DNA of 64,000 nucleotides from Salvelinus alpinus (Eukaryota > Chordata > Actinopteri > Salmoniformes > Salmonidae), in the NCBI RefSeq assembly GCF_045679555.1, contig NC_092087.1, positions 87,458,861 through 87,522,860 on the forward strand. The letters run 5' to 3'. The notes below the pieces were generated by a model. It did no database searches. It was given only the letters and a program-made list of their open reading frames with translations, and was not told the origin of the DNA. Made by a program: the position numbers and the translations under genes. Below, one piece after another: positions 38,324 to 49,694 of this stretch. Numbering within the stretch: position 1 is the stretch's first letter; the number at the start of each line of letters is the position of its first letter.

Positions 38324-38592
38324 CTGTCAGGACCCGGTGCGAGAAACAGTCACTAATAATTGGCAGAACCCAGAAGATGAGGCAGACACAGCAGTACTAG
38401 AGATGGTGGTTTAATAAAAAATAGATATCTTCCAAAATACAAAAGAAAATCCACAAAGTGGTAAAAACAGCAAGGGAAAAAACAAACCTCAAAAGATCAA
38501 TCCAAAAATACACGAGAACAAAACCAGAGAACCTCTGGAAAATTCAACAAGAGAAAAATGTTCACAAAGGCTGGGGCTGGGTGCTAACATAC

Positions 38593-38634
38593 AAACACTG
38601 AGCAAGGAACTGAGGAACACACAGGGTTAAATAC
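38593..38634 (-). promoter_or_regulatory. LTR promoter: TATA-like box and probable transcript start
   Basis: On the minus strand TATTTAA (38,627-38,633) lies about 30 bases upstream of GCTCAGTGTTT (starting at 38,603), a normal TATA-to-start distance. The transcript would begin with the 11 bases that pair with the primer site. The identical layout is in the other LTR (33,846-33,887). Confidence 0.6.
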
Positions 38635-39089
38635 TAACAAGGGAATGACTTACAGGTGCAAACAATAATTAGGGCAAGAAAAAACAAAAGGTACAAAAAA
38701 GGTGCAAGGGGGACATCTAGTGAACAAAACCTGAACAGTCCTGGCCAAAACCTGACAACAGTGAGGACTGTCAAGAGTCACAAACACAGGTACACACACA
38801 CGTACACCTGGATTGTGTATTGTGTTAAAGTAGTGGCCTGAGGGCACACACTTAACATATTTTGAAATCTGTTGTAAAATGTATTTTAATGTTTAAATAT
38901 TGTATTATAATGTATATTACCACTTTAATTGTTGCTGGACCCCAGGAAGAGCCTTGGCAGCAGCTAATGGTGATCCATAATAAATACAAATACAAAATAT
39001 TAAGGAAGGAAGCGATCTCTGCATCAGCTTCTTGGCCCCTGGTGTAGAGTTGGATAGAGGCCACATCTTTAAATCTTTACCATGATGGA

Positions 39090-39247
39090 AAGGAAAGGGA
39101 CAGGGGGATACCTAGTCAGTTGTTCAACTGAATACATTGAACTGAAATGTGTCTTCCGCATTTAACCCAACCCCTCTGAATCAGAGAGGTGCGGAGGGCT
39201 GCCTTAATCGACATCCATGTCTTCGGCGCCCGGGGAACAGTGGGTTC
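39090..39247 (+). mobile_element. SINE-like dispersed repeat fragment
   Basis: GTGTCTTCCGCATTTAACCC, CTCTGAATCAGAGAGGTGCG and GGCGCCCGGGGAACAGTGGG match a remembered high-copy salmonid repeat. Truncated at its 3' end. Confidence 0.55.
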
Positions 39248-39803
39248 TGTAACAGTCAATTTCTTATTATTTTACTACTTCTATGAGTTTAACGACAGTC
39301 AGGAGCTAGGGGACAGAATTTTTATGTTTGGAAAAATAACGTTCCCATTGTAAGCTGCCTATTTCTCAGGTCCAGATGCTAGAATATGCATATAATTGAC
39401 AGAGTAGGATAGACAACACTCTAAAGTTTCCAAAACTGTCAAAATATTGTCTGTGAGTATAACAGAACTAATTTTGCAGGCGAAAACCTGAGGAAATCCA
39501 ACCAGGAAGTGACTCTTATTTAGAAAAATCACTGTTCCATTGCCTGCCTTTCGTCCATTTAAAGGGGTATCACCCAGCTTCCTTTTCCTGTGGCTTCCTC
39601 AGGGTGTGAACAGTCTTTAGACATAGTTTCAAGCTATTATTTGAAAAATGAGCGAGATTTATCAAAACGCGTCAGTGGATACACGGATGTCCCTCCATTA
39701 GTTGATGCGCGCGACACTCGTTGCTCGACATTCTCTTTCTCTCCAGTATTGAATAGTCTACAGTCCGGTTGAAATATTATTGATTATATTATTATTATTG
39801 ATG
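39248..39803 (+). mobile_element. 5' part of a TTAA-family element
   Basis: Shares CTAGAATATGCATATAAT, CTCTAAAGTTTCCAAAACTG and GTGAGTATAACAGAAC with copies at 39.8 and 49.7 kb, but stops before their second half. Copy 4 begins right after it at TTAA. Confidence 0.6.
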
Positions 39804-39807
39804 TTAA

Positions 39808-41622
39808 AACTTCTTCTTAATAGGGGTCGCTGTTTTCACTTTGGGAAAAAATTGTGCCCAAATTAAACGGCCTCGTACTGTGTTCTAGATCATACAATAT
39901 GCATATTATTATTACTATTGGATAGAAAACACTCTGAAGTTTTTAAAACTGTTTGAATTATATCTGTGAGTAAAACAGAACTCATTTGGCAGCAAACTTC
40001 CAAAAAGGAAGTGAAAATTCTGAAAATGGGGCTCTGTGTCAGGGCCTGCCTATTCAACTGGCTTATATTTATGGATCTGTATGCACTTCATACGCCTTTC
40101 ACTATATGTCATCAGGCAGTAGAATGTTGAATGGGGTGTCTAGCTTGATCTGAGACCGAATGAGAGCTTTTGGAGTGACAGGTCCGCTCTTTTGTCATTA
40201 TTCAACTGCGCACCAGGGAACCTGACATTGTCTTCTGAAAAGCGTTAGGTATACACAACGAAATGCTCCGGCTCTGATTTTATTGGATACATATGAGAAA
40301 AACATCCTAAAGTAGGATTTTCAACCGAGTTTGACCAGTTTATTCGACGTTTATTGGAAATTTTGGAATTTTTCGTTCAGTGCGCAAAGATTTCTTGGAC
40401 ATGTGCCCTCCACATGGCTAGCCAAAGTTGCTAATTCGACAGAAGAAATGGACATTCTAAAACAAAACAACGATTTATTCTGGAACTAGGACTCCTTGCA
40501 CAACATTCTGATGGAAGATCATCAAAAGTAAGAGAATATTTATGATGTTATTTCGTATTTTTGTGGAATATGTTGGCTCCAACAAGGCGGAGAATAGGTG
40601 AGCGCTGTCTCACAATTTTGCATGCTGTATGTTGTACTAAAGTTATTTTTTAAATCTAACACAGCGGTTGCATTAAGAACTAGTGTATCTTTCATTTGCT
40701 GCACAACATGTATTTTTTTGTAAAGTTTAGGATGAGTTCTTTGGTTAGATTACGTGACTGTCCAAAATATCTCCGGACAATTTGGTGCATCATGGCTACT
40801 TATTCACAATGTAAAACCAGGATTTGTACCTCTAAATATGCACATTTTCGAACAAAACATAAATGTATTGTATAACATGATGTTATAAGACTGTCATCTG
40901 ATGAAGTTGTCCAAAGGTTAGTGATTAATTTTATCTCTATTTCTGGGTTTTGTGAAAGCTTTGTTGGCGGTGAATAAATGGCGTTGTGTGTTTGGCTATT
41001 GTGGTGAGCTAATATAAATATATATTGTGTTTTCGCTGTAAAACACTTAAAAAATCGGAAATATTGGCTGGATTCACAAGATGTTTATCTTTCATTTGCT
41101 GTACTTTTCATAAATGTTTTATGATGAGTATTTATGTATTTCACGTTGCTCTCTGTAATTATTCTGGCTGTTATGGTGCTATTTGTGATGGTGGCTGCAA
41201 TGTAAAACTACGATTTATACCTCAAATATGCACATTTTCGAACAAAACATAAATGTATTGTATAACATGATGTTATAAGACTGTCATCTGATGAAGTTGT
41301 TCAAGGTTAGTGATTAATTTTATCTCTATTTGTGGGTTTTGTGAAAGCTACCTTTGCGGTGGAAACATGGTGAAAACATGGCGTTGTGTGTTTGGCTATT
41401 GTGGTGAGGTATATAAATATATATTGTGTTTTCGCTGTAAAACATTTAAAAAATCGGAAATGATAGCTGGATTCACAAGATGTTTATCTTTCATTTGCTG
41501 TATTGGACTTGTGATTTCATGAAATTATATTATATGATATCCCTGTCGCGTTAGGCTAGGCTATGCTAGTCAGTTTTTTTGATGAGGAGGATCCCGGATC
41601 CGGGAGACAGAAGCGGTAGAGG
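39808..41622 (+). mobile_element. TTAA-flanked non-coding element, copy 4
   Basis: TTAA at 39,804-39,807 and 41,623-41,626. The start is AACTTCTTC and the end GCGGTAGAGG. Its 3' half is internally duplicated: the block AATATGCACATTTTCGAACA occurs at about 40,838 and 41,225, about 390 bp apart. Confidence 0.8.
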
Positions 41623-41649
41623 TTAAATGTGACTACGTTTATTTATATA

Positions 41650-42010
41650 TATTTTTTTTTCTTCACCTTTATTTAACCAGGTAGGCTAGTTGAGAACAAG
41701 TTCTCATTTACAACTGCGACCTGGCCAAGATAAAGCAAAGCAGTGCCACACAAACAACAACACAGAGTTACACATGGAATAAACAAACATACAGTTAATA
41801 ATACAGTAGAAAAAGTATATATACAGTATGTGCAAACGAGGTAGGATAACAAAGGTAATGCAATAAATAGGCCATAGTGGCGAAATAATTACAATACAGA
41901 AATTAAACACTGGAGTGATAGATGTGCAGAAGATGAGTGTACAAGTAGAGATACTGGGGTGCAAAGGAGCAAAAATAGATAACAGTATGGGGATGAGGTA
42001 GTGGAATGGG
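41650..42010 (-). repeat. Dispersed salmonid repeat with TTTATTTAACCAGG end
   Basis: Starts with CTTTATTTAACCAGGTAGGC and GTTGAGAACAAGTTCTCATT (the shared LINE/SINE tail in reverse), then GATAAAGCAAAGCAGTGCCA. Non-coding. Confidence 0.65.
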
Positions 42011-42109
42011 CTATTTACAGATAGGCTAGCCAGTCTTGTGTTTCACATTTTTTTGTGATTTTTTTCCAGTTTGTTATGTTGTTTTTAGCCAAACATTATT
42101 AAGGAAATT

Positions 42110-42755
42110 ATTATTAAGATGGTGCAGTAATGTTGAGATGCCAGTAGGTGGAGCTCTAGTCTAGAACACTGGAACCTTCAGTACCACTTTGATGCAGCTG
42201 ATGAGGAGTGTACAAAACATTATTGAGGACATTATTATGAGGATGGTGCCGTAATATTGAGATGCCAGTAGGGAGAACTCTAGTCTAGAACACTGGACCC
42301 TTCAGTAGGTGAGGAGGAGTGTACATTGAACTGATTAGTAGAATAGAATGAATGATATCATGGAACTGACCACATGTAAATTAAACTTTGACTTGTTACA
42401 TATAAAATTCAGAATGTGTTGTCTTGCCCCTCTAAGATATTATAAACATTCCAAATAGAATAGTGAACAAATAAATGACATGGTTCTGTATTTAAAGAAG
42501 TGTAAGGTCCATAATTTGGAAGTGAATGACCCACTCTTATTCACTAACCTCCCTTTTCTGATGTGCTGGTCTGGTCATGATGCATGTGTTAAAGAGGAAG
42601 GAAAGGATAGTTCTGCAGCACCTACTTGTGCCCTGACTACTTTAAATATGTTTGAACCACTGTGTTCCAATGCACTGTTAGTAAGTTGACTTACAGTACA
42701 GACCTCTCCCCTTCACTCTGTAAGTACTCTTGACAATATCTTGAAATATTGTTTT
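42110..42755 (+). promoter_or_regulatory. Putative promoter and non-coding first exon of gene B (preceded by a partial duplicate)
   Basis: A partial copy (42,115-42,205) is followed by the full block at 42,235-42,755. The donor CACTCT|GTAAGTACTC lies at 42,720, about 0.8 kb before the gene B signal exon. It is the only relic in the window that precedes an intact receptor, so it is the best candidate for the live promoter. This assignment is inferred from position and from repetition of the block at 16, 22, 30 and 59 kb. Confidence 0.45.
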
Positions 42756-42891
42756 TAGTTATTTGTATTTAGTCATAAGTCATAGACCAGAGAGAAATAT
42801 ATAATTTACTTCTTGTTATGTTTTGATCTGTGTTTTGGTTGTTACATCAGGGTCAGTATTCAATAAGTGTGTCAGTGTAGGAATGCTGATC

Positions 42892-43310
<419 letters not shown>

Positions 43311-43527
43311 GGACCATAGAGGATTGAACATTTATACATTTATCCTCCTATATTTGAGGTTCTGAGAATAAAACAGCTTCACAACAATCAATGTAGAAAA
43401 ATGTGTTTACAGTACTACAGATCTGTTCAATAAGTGGTTGTTGTTGATGATGATGACGTATGTTGTATTTCACCAGCTGGTGAGTTGTTGTTTATGTTTC
43501 TAAGACTGCAGGGTGGGAGATGCAACA

Positions 43528-43582
43528 ATGGCTTTGGGAAAAGCAGGAAGTGTGTTGGTGGTCTTTCTCTGGTCTGTAGCAG
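43528..43582 (+). CDS. Signal-peptide exon of gene B
   Basis: The ATG at 43,528 opens 18 codons of a classic signal peptide (MALGKAGSVLVVFLWSVA) and ends in phase 1 at AG|GTATGG. It joins in frame to the exon at 43,862. The equivalent exon for gene A would fall left of position 1, since 43,690-43,800 aligns with 1-120. Confidence 0.85.
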
Positions 43583-46500
43583 GTATGGTCCCTTTCATAA
43601 CTGTTTTAGTTGCCCTGTTTTTCAATTTACAAACATGTCTAAAATGTTAAGAGTCATAATGTTATTATGTTGATCTGTTTGTCGTATCTACTTCACTTTA
43701 TATAGTTGTCTTTCACTCCTCATTGAGATATGCTTATCTGTGGTTTCCATTCACACTCAACTCAGCAACTATGGCAACAAAATGTGGACACAACCTTCTA
43801 TTATTGTGAGCCATTTTGGCTTAATTGTGATACCCTTGTGTTGTGTCACTGTGTGTTTCAGTGGTACTGGGTCAGGATGGCTGGAGTGTGACTTACACCC
43901 CTCAGAGAATCTGTGCCTTGAGGGGGTCAACAGTTGATCTGACCTGCTCTTACACATATCCCAGTGGTACAGTCACAAAAACCCTCTGGTTCACTGAATG
44001 GGGGACTGGTGTAGAACCTGCAGATATAGGTCAGGACACAGAGTATGCAGGTCGTCTGGAGTATCATGGGGATAAGGAGAAAGACTGTACCCTGAGAATC
44101 ACAGACCTGAGAGAGAGTGACTCAGCTACGTACAGGTTCAGATGTATAACAGATCAGGAAGGAGGGACATATACTGGCAAACTTGGAGTGAATTTGTCTG
44201 TACAGGTACAGTAAAAAAGTGTTTTTCTGTTCAATTCCAATTAGTTCTGTTGTATGTATTATAGTCTGTATAACATAGGATTTCTTCCACCTTTGTATTA
44301 GAGTGATAAGTCAGTGATAAAGGGATTTATAGTGATATTGTTTATTCTCCAGGTCTTCAGGTGAAGGTGACTGGTGGACATCAGGATAAGACACTGACCT
44401 GTATCACCACCTGTACTCTGACTGACAACCCCACCAACATCTGGTACAAGAACGGACAACATCTAGATGAGAGCACCTACCCCCAGTACAAAGACTCAGT
44501 CTCCAGCAACTATGAAGACAGTTACTCCTGTGCTGTAAAAGGCCATGAGGATCTCCACTCTCCTGCAGTGTGTGAGTGTGATTTTATTACATAAAACGGT
44601 ATAACCTCTGTGTGTGTTGGTTTCACTTTGTCATTTGAGAACTTTTAGAACTGAGAATATAATCCAGGTGACCTCTTGTTATGTCACTGTGTTTCAGGTG
44701 TTCAGGGTCAGAGATGCAGCAGAGTAACTTACACCAAGAGGAGAATCTGTGTCTTGAAGGGGTCAACAGTGGACATGTCCTGTACTTATGTTGGTTATTA
44801 TTACATCACGTCATCATTCTGGTTTAGAAGTGATAAGTCGACCCCTGAAGACCTAACCAGAGACCCAGGGTATACAGGTCGTGTGGAGTACACTGGAACA
44901 TACGAAGATCCCTTCGCCCTGAGAATCACAGATCTGAGAGAGGAGGACTCAGCTGAGTATCGCTTCACTTTTAAAACTCACAACATTGAATGGGGTCATA
45001 GTTTCCCAGGAACAACTCTGTCTGTCACAGGTAATACTACCCTGTATTTTACAATAATATATCATATTGAATTACAGGAGAAAATAAATTAACCATCCTG
45101 TTAACACAGAGGTGTATGTGGTTTTATACATATTGTTTCAGGTCTGCTGGTGAAGGTGACTCCTGCTGCAGAGGGACAGAAGACACTGACCTGTAGCACC
45201 ACCTGTACTCTGACTGACGACCCCAACCTCACCTACATTTGGTACAAGAACGGACAACGTCTCGATGAGCCCACTTCCCAACAATACTCTAGTAATACCC
45301 TAGTAGTGTTGGGTCATTCTGTGGACAGTTACTCCTGTGCTGTAGAACACCATGAGAACCTCCACTCTCCTGCAGTGTGTGAGTATGAATTAATATACTA
45401 TTCTACTTAGAAAGTATCAATCATTTAATATCAATGAGAAGAGTATTACTGCTTTATCTATCAATATTCATCATTACATAGAAATTACACACAATGTCAT
45501 AGATGTATGCATGTCTGTAGTTAAAATGTTCAGTACCTTAAACACTTGAAGAATAGTTTAGTAGACACTCAAGTCCTAAAGTATCTCCTAATGTATTCTT
45601 GTTCATGATTTGTTTAAGTGATCGTTCTAGATAGTCCTCTGACTTTAGATATAACTTATTTTTGACATGACGTCATTTGAGGTAGTACTACAGTCCTAAC
45701 CCTCTGACAAATTCTGCTTTACTAGATGCTCCAAAGAGCACCTCAGTGTCAGTCAGTCCCTCTGGTGAAATAGTGGAGGGCAGTTCAGTGACTCTGACCT
45801 GCAGCAGTGATGCCAACCCACCTGTGGATAAATACACCTGGTACAAGAAGAATGGAGCTTCACTGACAGGATCTGAAAACACCTTCCTCATCACCAACAT
45901 TAACTCTGAGGACAGAGGAGAATACTACTGTGAGGCTGAGAGTATATATGGGAGTCTCAACTCTTCATCTGTGTCTGTGGATGTTCAGTGTAAATACACC
46001 TAACCTTCTCTTTTTTTGCTCAGAGAATCACACATATTTAAAGTCATATTTAATTTATTTAAATCATAAGTCCAAGTTCCATGATGCTCCTCATGTAAAG
46101 CGCTATGTCTGAACAATGTGTTACATATTGTCCACCAGATGGCCCAAAGAACACCTCAGTGTCAGTCAGTCCCTCTGGTGAAATAGTGGAGGGCAGTTCA
46201 GTGACTCTGACCTGCAGCAGTGATGCCAACCCACCTGTGGACAAATACACCTGGTACAAGAAGAATGGAGCTTCACTGACAGGATCTGAAAACACCCTCC
46301 TCATCACCAACATTAACTCAGAGGACAGTGGAGAATACTACTGTGAGGCTGAGAGCATATATGGGAGTCTCAACTCTTCTTCTGTGTCTGTGGACGTTCA
46401 GTGTAAATACATCTAACCTTCTCTTTTTTTGCTCAGAGAATCACACATATTTAAAGTCATATTTAATTTATTTCAATCATAAGTCCAAGTTCCATGATGC

Positions 46501-48504
46501 TCCTCATGTAAAGCACTTTGTCTGAACAATGTGTTACATATTGTCCACCAGATGGCCCAAAGAGCACCTCAGTGTCAGTCAGTCCCTCTGGTGAAATAGT
46601 GGAGGGCAGTTCAGTGACTCTGACCTGCAGCAGTGATGCCAACCCACCTGTTGACAAATACACCTGGTACAAGAAGAACGTAACCTCACCAAAAGCATCA
46701 GGACAGAGTTACAGCATCACTAACATCATCTCTGAGGACAGAGGAGAATACTACTGTGAGGCTGAGAATACAATAGGATCTATGAACTCTACAGCTCTGA
46801 TGATCATTGTAGCAGGTAAAGTTACATCTTCAATACTTCAATACAAAATGATTTTCAATAATAAATTATGTTTTCAGGTAATCTTCTTCTAGTCTGCCTT
46901 ATGACACTTTGGTTTATAACTATACATAGGCTTCTACATACAAGTATTGCATTTATGTCCTGTATTGCTATATATTCATTTTCACTTCATAATAACATGT
47001 TCTCATATCATCCATTTGATCTTTTAGGGAAACAGACATCAGTTCTGACTGCAGCTGTAGGAATCACAGTGGTTGTTCTGGTTCTCATCCTCTGTCTCTC
47101 TGGACTCATGTGGTTCAGGTGAGTGAAGAAGGGAACATTGATATTTGTATTATTCTCCTTAGACCTCTGATTTGTTATTAACTTCATTCATTCATTCATT
47201 TATTGGCCCAATGCTCTTAACCACTAGGCTTCCTGGGGTGGCAGGTAGCTTAGTGGTTAGAGCGTTGAACTTGTAACTGAAAGGTTGCAAGATTGAATCC
47301 CTGAGCTGACAAGATAAAAATATGTCGTTCCGCCCCTGAACAAAGCAGTTAACCCACTGTTCCTAGGCCGTCATTGAAAATAAGAGTTTGTTCATAACTG
47401 ACTTGCCTAGTTAAATAAAGATAAAGTAAGAAACCTGCTAAAATGTATTAGTAACATATCAACTTCCAATAGAGGTCAGTAGAGAGCAGAACTCACTCTG
47501 TCCCTCTTTACAGGAGATCCACAGGAGGAAGTGATGCCACAACAGACACACAGGTGATTCTATCAGTTACACCAGGACCCCCCCCCCCCACACAACTCAT
47601 CAGGCTTTGATTATATGAATCAGCTGTGTAGTGCTAGGGCAAAAGGGTCCAGCTCTGAGCTCAAAACATGCAGGGCACAGCTCTGAGTTTGGGAAACCCT
47701 AAGTCTCTTTCGTACTATTTTCATTGTTACCTCTCTCTCTCTCTCTCCACAGAGTGTCCGTCCTGACTGTAACAGTGACATGACAGTCTCTTTCATACTA
47801 TTTTCATTGTTACCCCTCTCTCTTTCTCTCCACAGAGTGTCCGTCCTGACTGTAACAGTGACATGGCAGTCTCTTTCATACTATTTTCATTGTTACCTCT
47901 CTCTCTCTCCACAGAGTGTCCGTCCTGACTAACAGTGACATGACAGTCTCTTTCATACTATTTTCATTGTTACCTCTCTCTCTCTCCACAGAGTGTCCGT
48001 CCTGACTGTAACAGTGACACGTACACAGGTCTGAACATGAAGACCATGTCCCCTGACTATGACACTCTGGCAGTAAGTCTCTTATCATTCATGTTGATTG
48101 TTTGTTAGTGTGTTTGTGTTTTATACTTGAATCTGTTTAGAGAAAATGATGGAAAGACTGGTGTTTCAAAGAACACATGAATTTCCTCTCTCTCTCTCTT
48201 TCCCTCTCTCTATATCTCTCTCTCTCTCCCTCCCACTCTCTCTATATCTTTCCCTCTCTCTCCCTCCCCCTCTCTCTATATCTTTCCCTCTCTCTCTCTC
48301 CCTCCCCCTCTTTCTGTCCACAGAATGTCCATCCTGACCCTAACAATGACGCCAACAGTGACATGTACTCACCTCTGAACATGAAGACCAGGTCACCAGA
48401 GTATGACACCCTGGCAGTAAGTGTGTTTGTGTGTGTGTGTCCATAAACATTTTAGTGGGAGTGTAAATTGCTAATTCAGTGTCTTCTTTCAGAATGTGAG
48501 GTGA
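43528..48504 (+). CDS. CD22/siglec-like Ig receptor with ITAM tail (gene B)
   Basis: Exons 43528-43582, 43862-44205, 44361-44571, 44698-45030, 45142-45378, 45726-45989, 46139-46402, 46552-46815, 47028-47118, 47514-47553, 47992-48072, 48324-48416 and 48493-48504 sum to 2289 bp, exactly 762 residues plus a stop, with all phases consistent. Order: signal peptide, V, C2, V, C2, three near-identical C2 domains, transmembrane helix without charged residues, cytoplasmic tail. Domain 1 has the siglec hallmarks: paired Cys (ICALRGSTVDLTC), E-strand Cys (KDCTLRI) and YRFR with Arg at 44,140-44,142. In domain 3 that Arg is Thr. The tail holds YTGL-x8-YDTL (48,022-48,069) and YSPL-x8-YDTL (48,366-48,413), both fitting the ITAM spacing, so an activating leukocyte receptor signalling through Syk-type kinases is the likely role (inferred). 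Same strand and layout as gene A. Confidence 0.87.
45726..46815 (+). repeat. Triplicated C2-Ig exon of gene B (413-bp tandem units)
   Basis: Three 264-bp exons start at 45,726, 46,139 and 46,552, exactly 413 bp apart, each phase 1 to phase 1. The introns between them are also copies. Exons 1 and 2 are almost identical (ASLTGSENT, ESIYGSLNSS). Exon 3 is the ancestral type shared with gene A (SPKASGQSYSI, GSMNSTALMIIVAG). Confidence 0.95.
47234..47430 (+). mobile_element. tRNA-derived SINE (Slm-type) in an intron of gene B
   Basis: GGTGGCAGGTAGCTTAGTGG, GTTAGAGCGTTGAACTTGTA and GGTTGCAAGATTGAATCCC form A/B boxes, followed by CCCCTGAACAAAGCAGTTAA and the tail GACTTGCCTAGTTAAATAAA. It lies in the sense direction between the transmembrane exon and the exon at 47,514. 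Confidence 0.85.
47753..47991 (+). repeat. Three ghost copies of the ITAM-exon acceptor and 5' end
   Basis: CCACAG|AGTGTCCGTCCTGA starts at 47,753, 47,836 and 47,915 before the real exon at 47,992 (spacings 83, 79 and 77 bp). Each ghost carries the polypyrimidine tract, acceptor and about the first 33 exonic bases, then returns to intron-like sequence without a proper donor. Splicing must skip them or use them aberrantly. Confidence 0.85.
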
Positions 48505-48713
48505 CCCTCCCACTGAAGAGAACCACCCCAGAACCTGATCTGAAGAGAACCACCACAGATCCTGGACTAAAGAGAACCACCACCAAATCTGGACTGAAGA
48601 GAACCACCACAGAAGCTGGACTGAAGAGAATCACCACAGAAGCTGGACTGAAGAGCTACGGTTCCAATCCAAAGCTAGGCCTCACACCTCTATTCTCTTG
48701 CTATCATATCTAG
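48493..48713 (+). other. Last exon of gene B: early stop, then an unused open repeat frame
   Basis: After TTTCAG the exon reads N-V-R-stop in the incoming phase 0. In phase 1 the same exon is open for about 70 codons of repeated KRTTTEAGL-type units (27-bp tandem unit). The last exon of gene A is likewise read in phase 1 and encodes a basic repeated tail. Confidence 0.7.
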
Positions 48714-49690
48714 ATGGTTTTCCAGACCATGAACTTTAGCTTTTGAGTAAATGCTGGAATATATTTTCTTATTATATTTTTTTATTTTGATGATAAATGG
48801 GATGGGTTATGCTTCTGCTTTTTTTCAATGGGATTTTTCCATTTCCATATTTTTTCTTGTGTAGCAATCTGTTTACTATCTATAGTTTAAGATTATATTT
48901 CGATGGGATTTTGCTATTTTAGGGATTTATAACATCAACAGTCCTACTTTCCTCAGCAACTAATATGGATAATATTGATAACAGCGTTTTAATATATTTA
49001 GCTTTTGGGACAAGTTTCCCCTGATGTGTTTAATGATTTACGTTGTATTGCTGTCAGACATTATTACTTATTATATGTTTTATATTTTATAATATTATAT
49101 ATATATATTTTTTTTAAACATGTAATCAGCACATTACATACATTTAAACATTTGCAGTTTTTTACATTTTATATTAATTATAATTGTATATTACGTAATG
49201 CTATATTGTTCAGTGTCATGATATCACTTGTTTTGTCATCACATTTTTCATTATTATGTATTTTATATACATTAAATACATGTTTACCTTTGCAATTTTT
49301 ACTGTGTGGTTTAGTGTCAATACAGTATAAGCATCATGTTTTAAATTAGATCAACATTTCAACAATAAATACATAGATTATTTGATCAACTAATAATACA
49401 TTGATTCATAACTATTTCCACTCAGCTCTTGTTTCTTGTATTTCTGCCTATTAGACACATGATGGCGGCACTGAATCATTGAACCGTGAGTGGCGAGGCC
49501 AGCGTTTCCTCAACTCAGTCTTGGGGACCCCAAGGGGTGAATGTTTTGGTTTTATCCCAGGCACTACACAGCTGATTCAAATAATCAAATCTTACTGTCG
49601 AGTTGATTACTCAAACACAGAGGCAGTGTTACTTAGTTGTCTTATTAACCTCAGAAATAATATTTCTATTCACTGAAATTAACCTAGAAT
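48714..49690 (+). other. 3' flank of gene B, paralogous to 12.7-13.97 kb
   Basis: AT-rich, no gene. 49,018-49,455 matches unit 1. A palindromic SINE-like repeat (CACTACACAGCTGATTCAAA) lies at about 49,500-49,605. The exon found at 13,871 in unit 1 is deleted here (about 49,640). Confidence 0.75.
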
Positions 49691-49694
49691 AAAA

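Larger units (their letters stand above)
33578..38757 (-). mobile_element. Full-length Ty3/gypsy chromodomain retrotransposon (sushi/Tf1-like)
   Basis: Two 433-bp LTRs (33,578-34,010 and 38,325-38,757) begin TGTCAGGACC and end AACCTGACA and look identical by eye. The 5-bp target duplication ACAGT is perfect (33,573-33,577 and 38,758-38,762). One uninterrupted gag-pol frame lies between them on the minus strand, with polypurine tract and primer site in place. There is no envelope gene. It looks like a very recent, potentially competent insertion into an old LINE. Confidence 0.95.
31320..38998 (+). pseudogene. L2-type LINE, split by two insertions
   Basis: Reverse-transcriptase remnants run 31,372-31,960: LIDFSTAFDIIDH, then YADDSTLYTSA with the catalytic YADD in the frame at 31,659-31,886. 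Downstream RT/tail parts are at 33,099-33,577 and the 3' tail at 38,758-38,998 (GCAGCTAATGGTGATCCATA, then AATACAAATACAA). Frameshifts and stops make it inactive. The 32,002-33,094 and 33,578-38,757 portions are later insertions. Confidence 0.8.

Noticed and set aside
33578-38757. Endogenous retrovirus with envelope
   Set aside because: No frame follows integrase and chromodomain before the LTR; structure is that of an envelope-less Ty3/gypsy chromovirus.
47234-47310. Possible tRNA gene
   Set aside because: The A/B-box sequence is the head of a SINE with the family's conserved tail; no foldable full tRNA.
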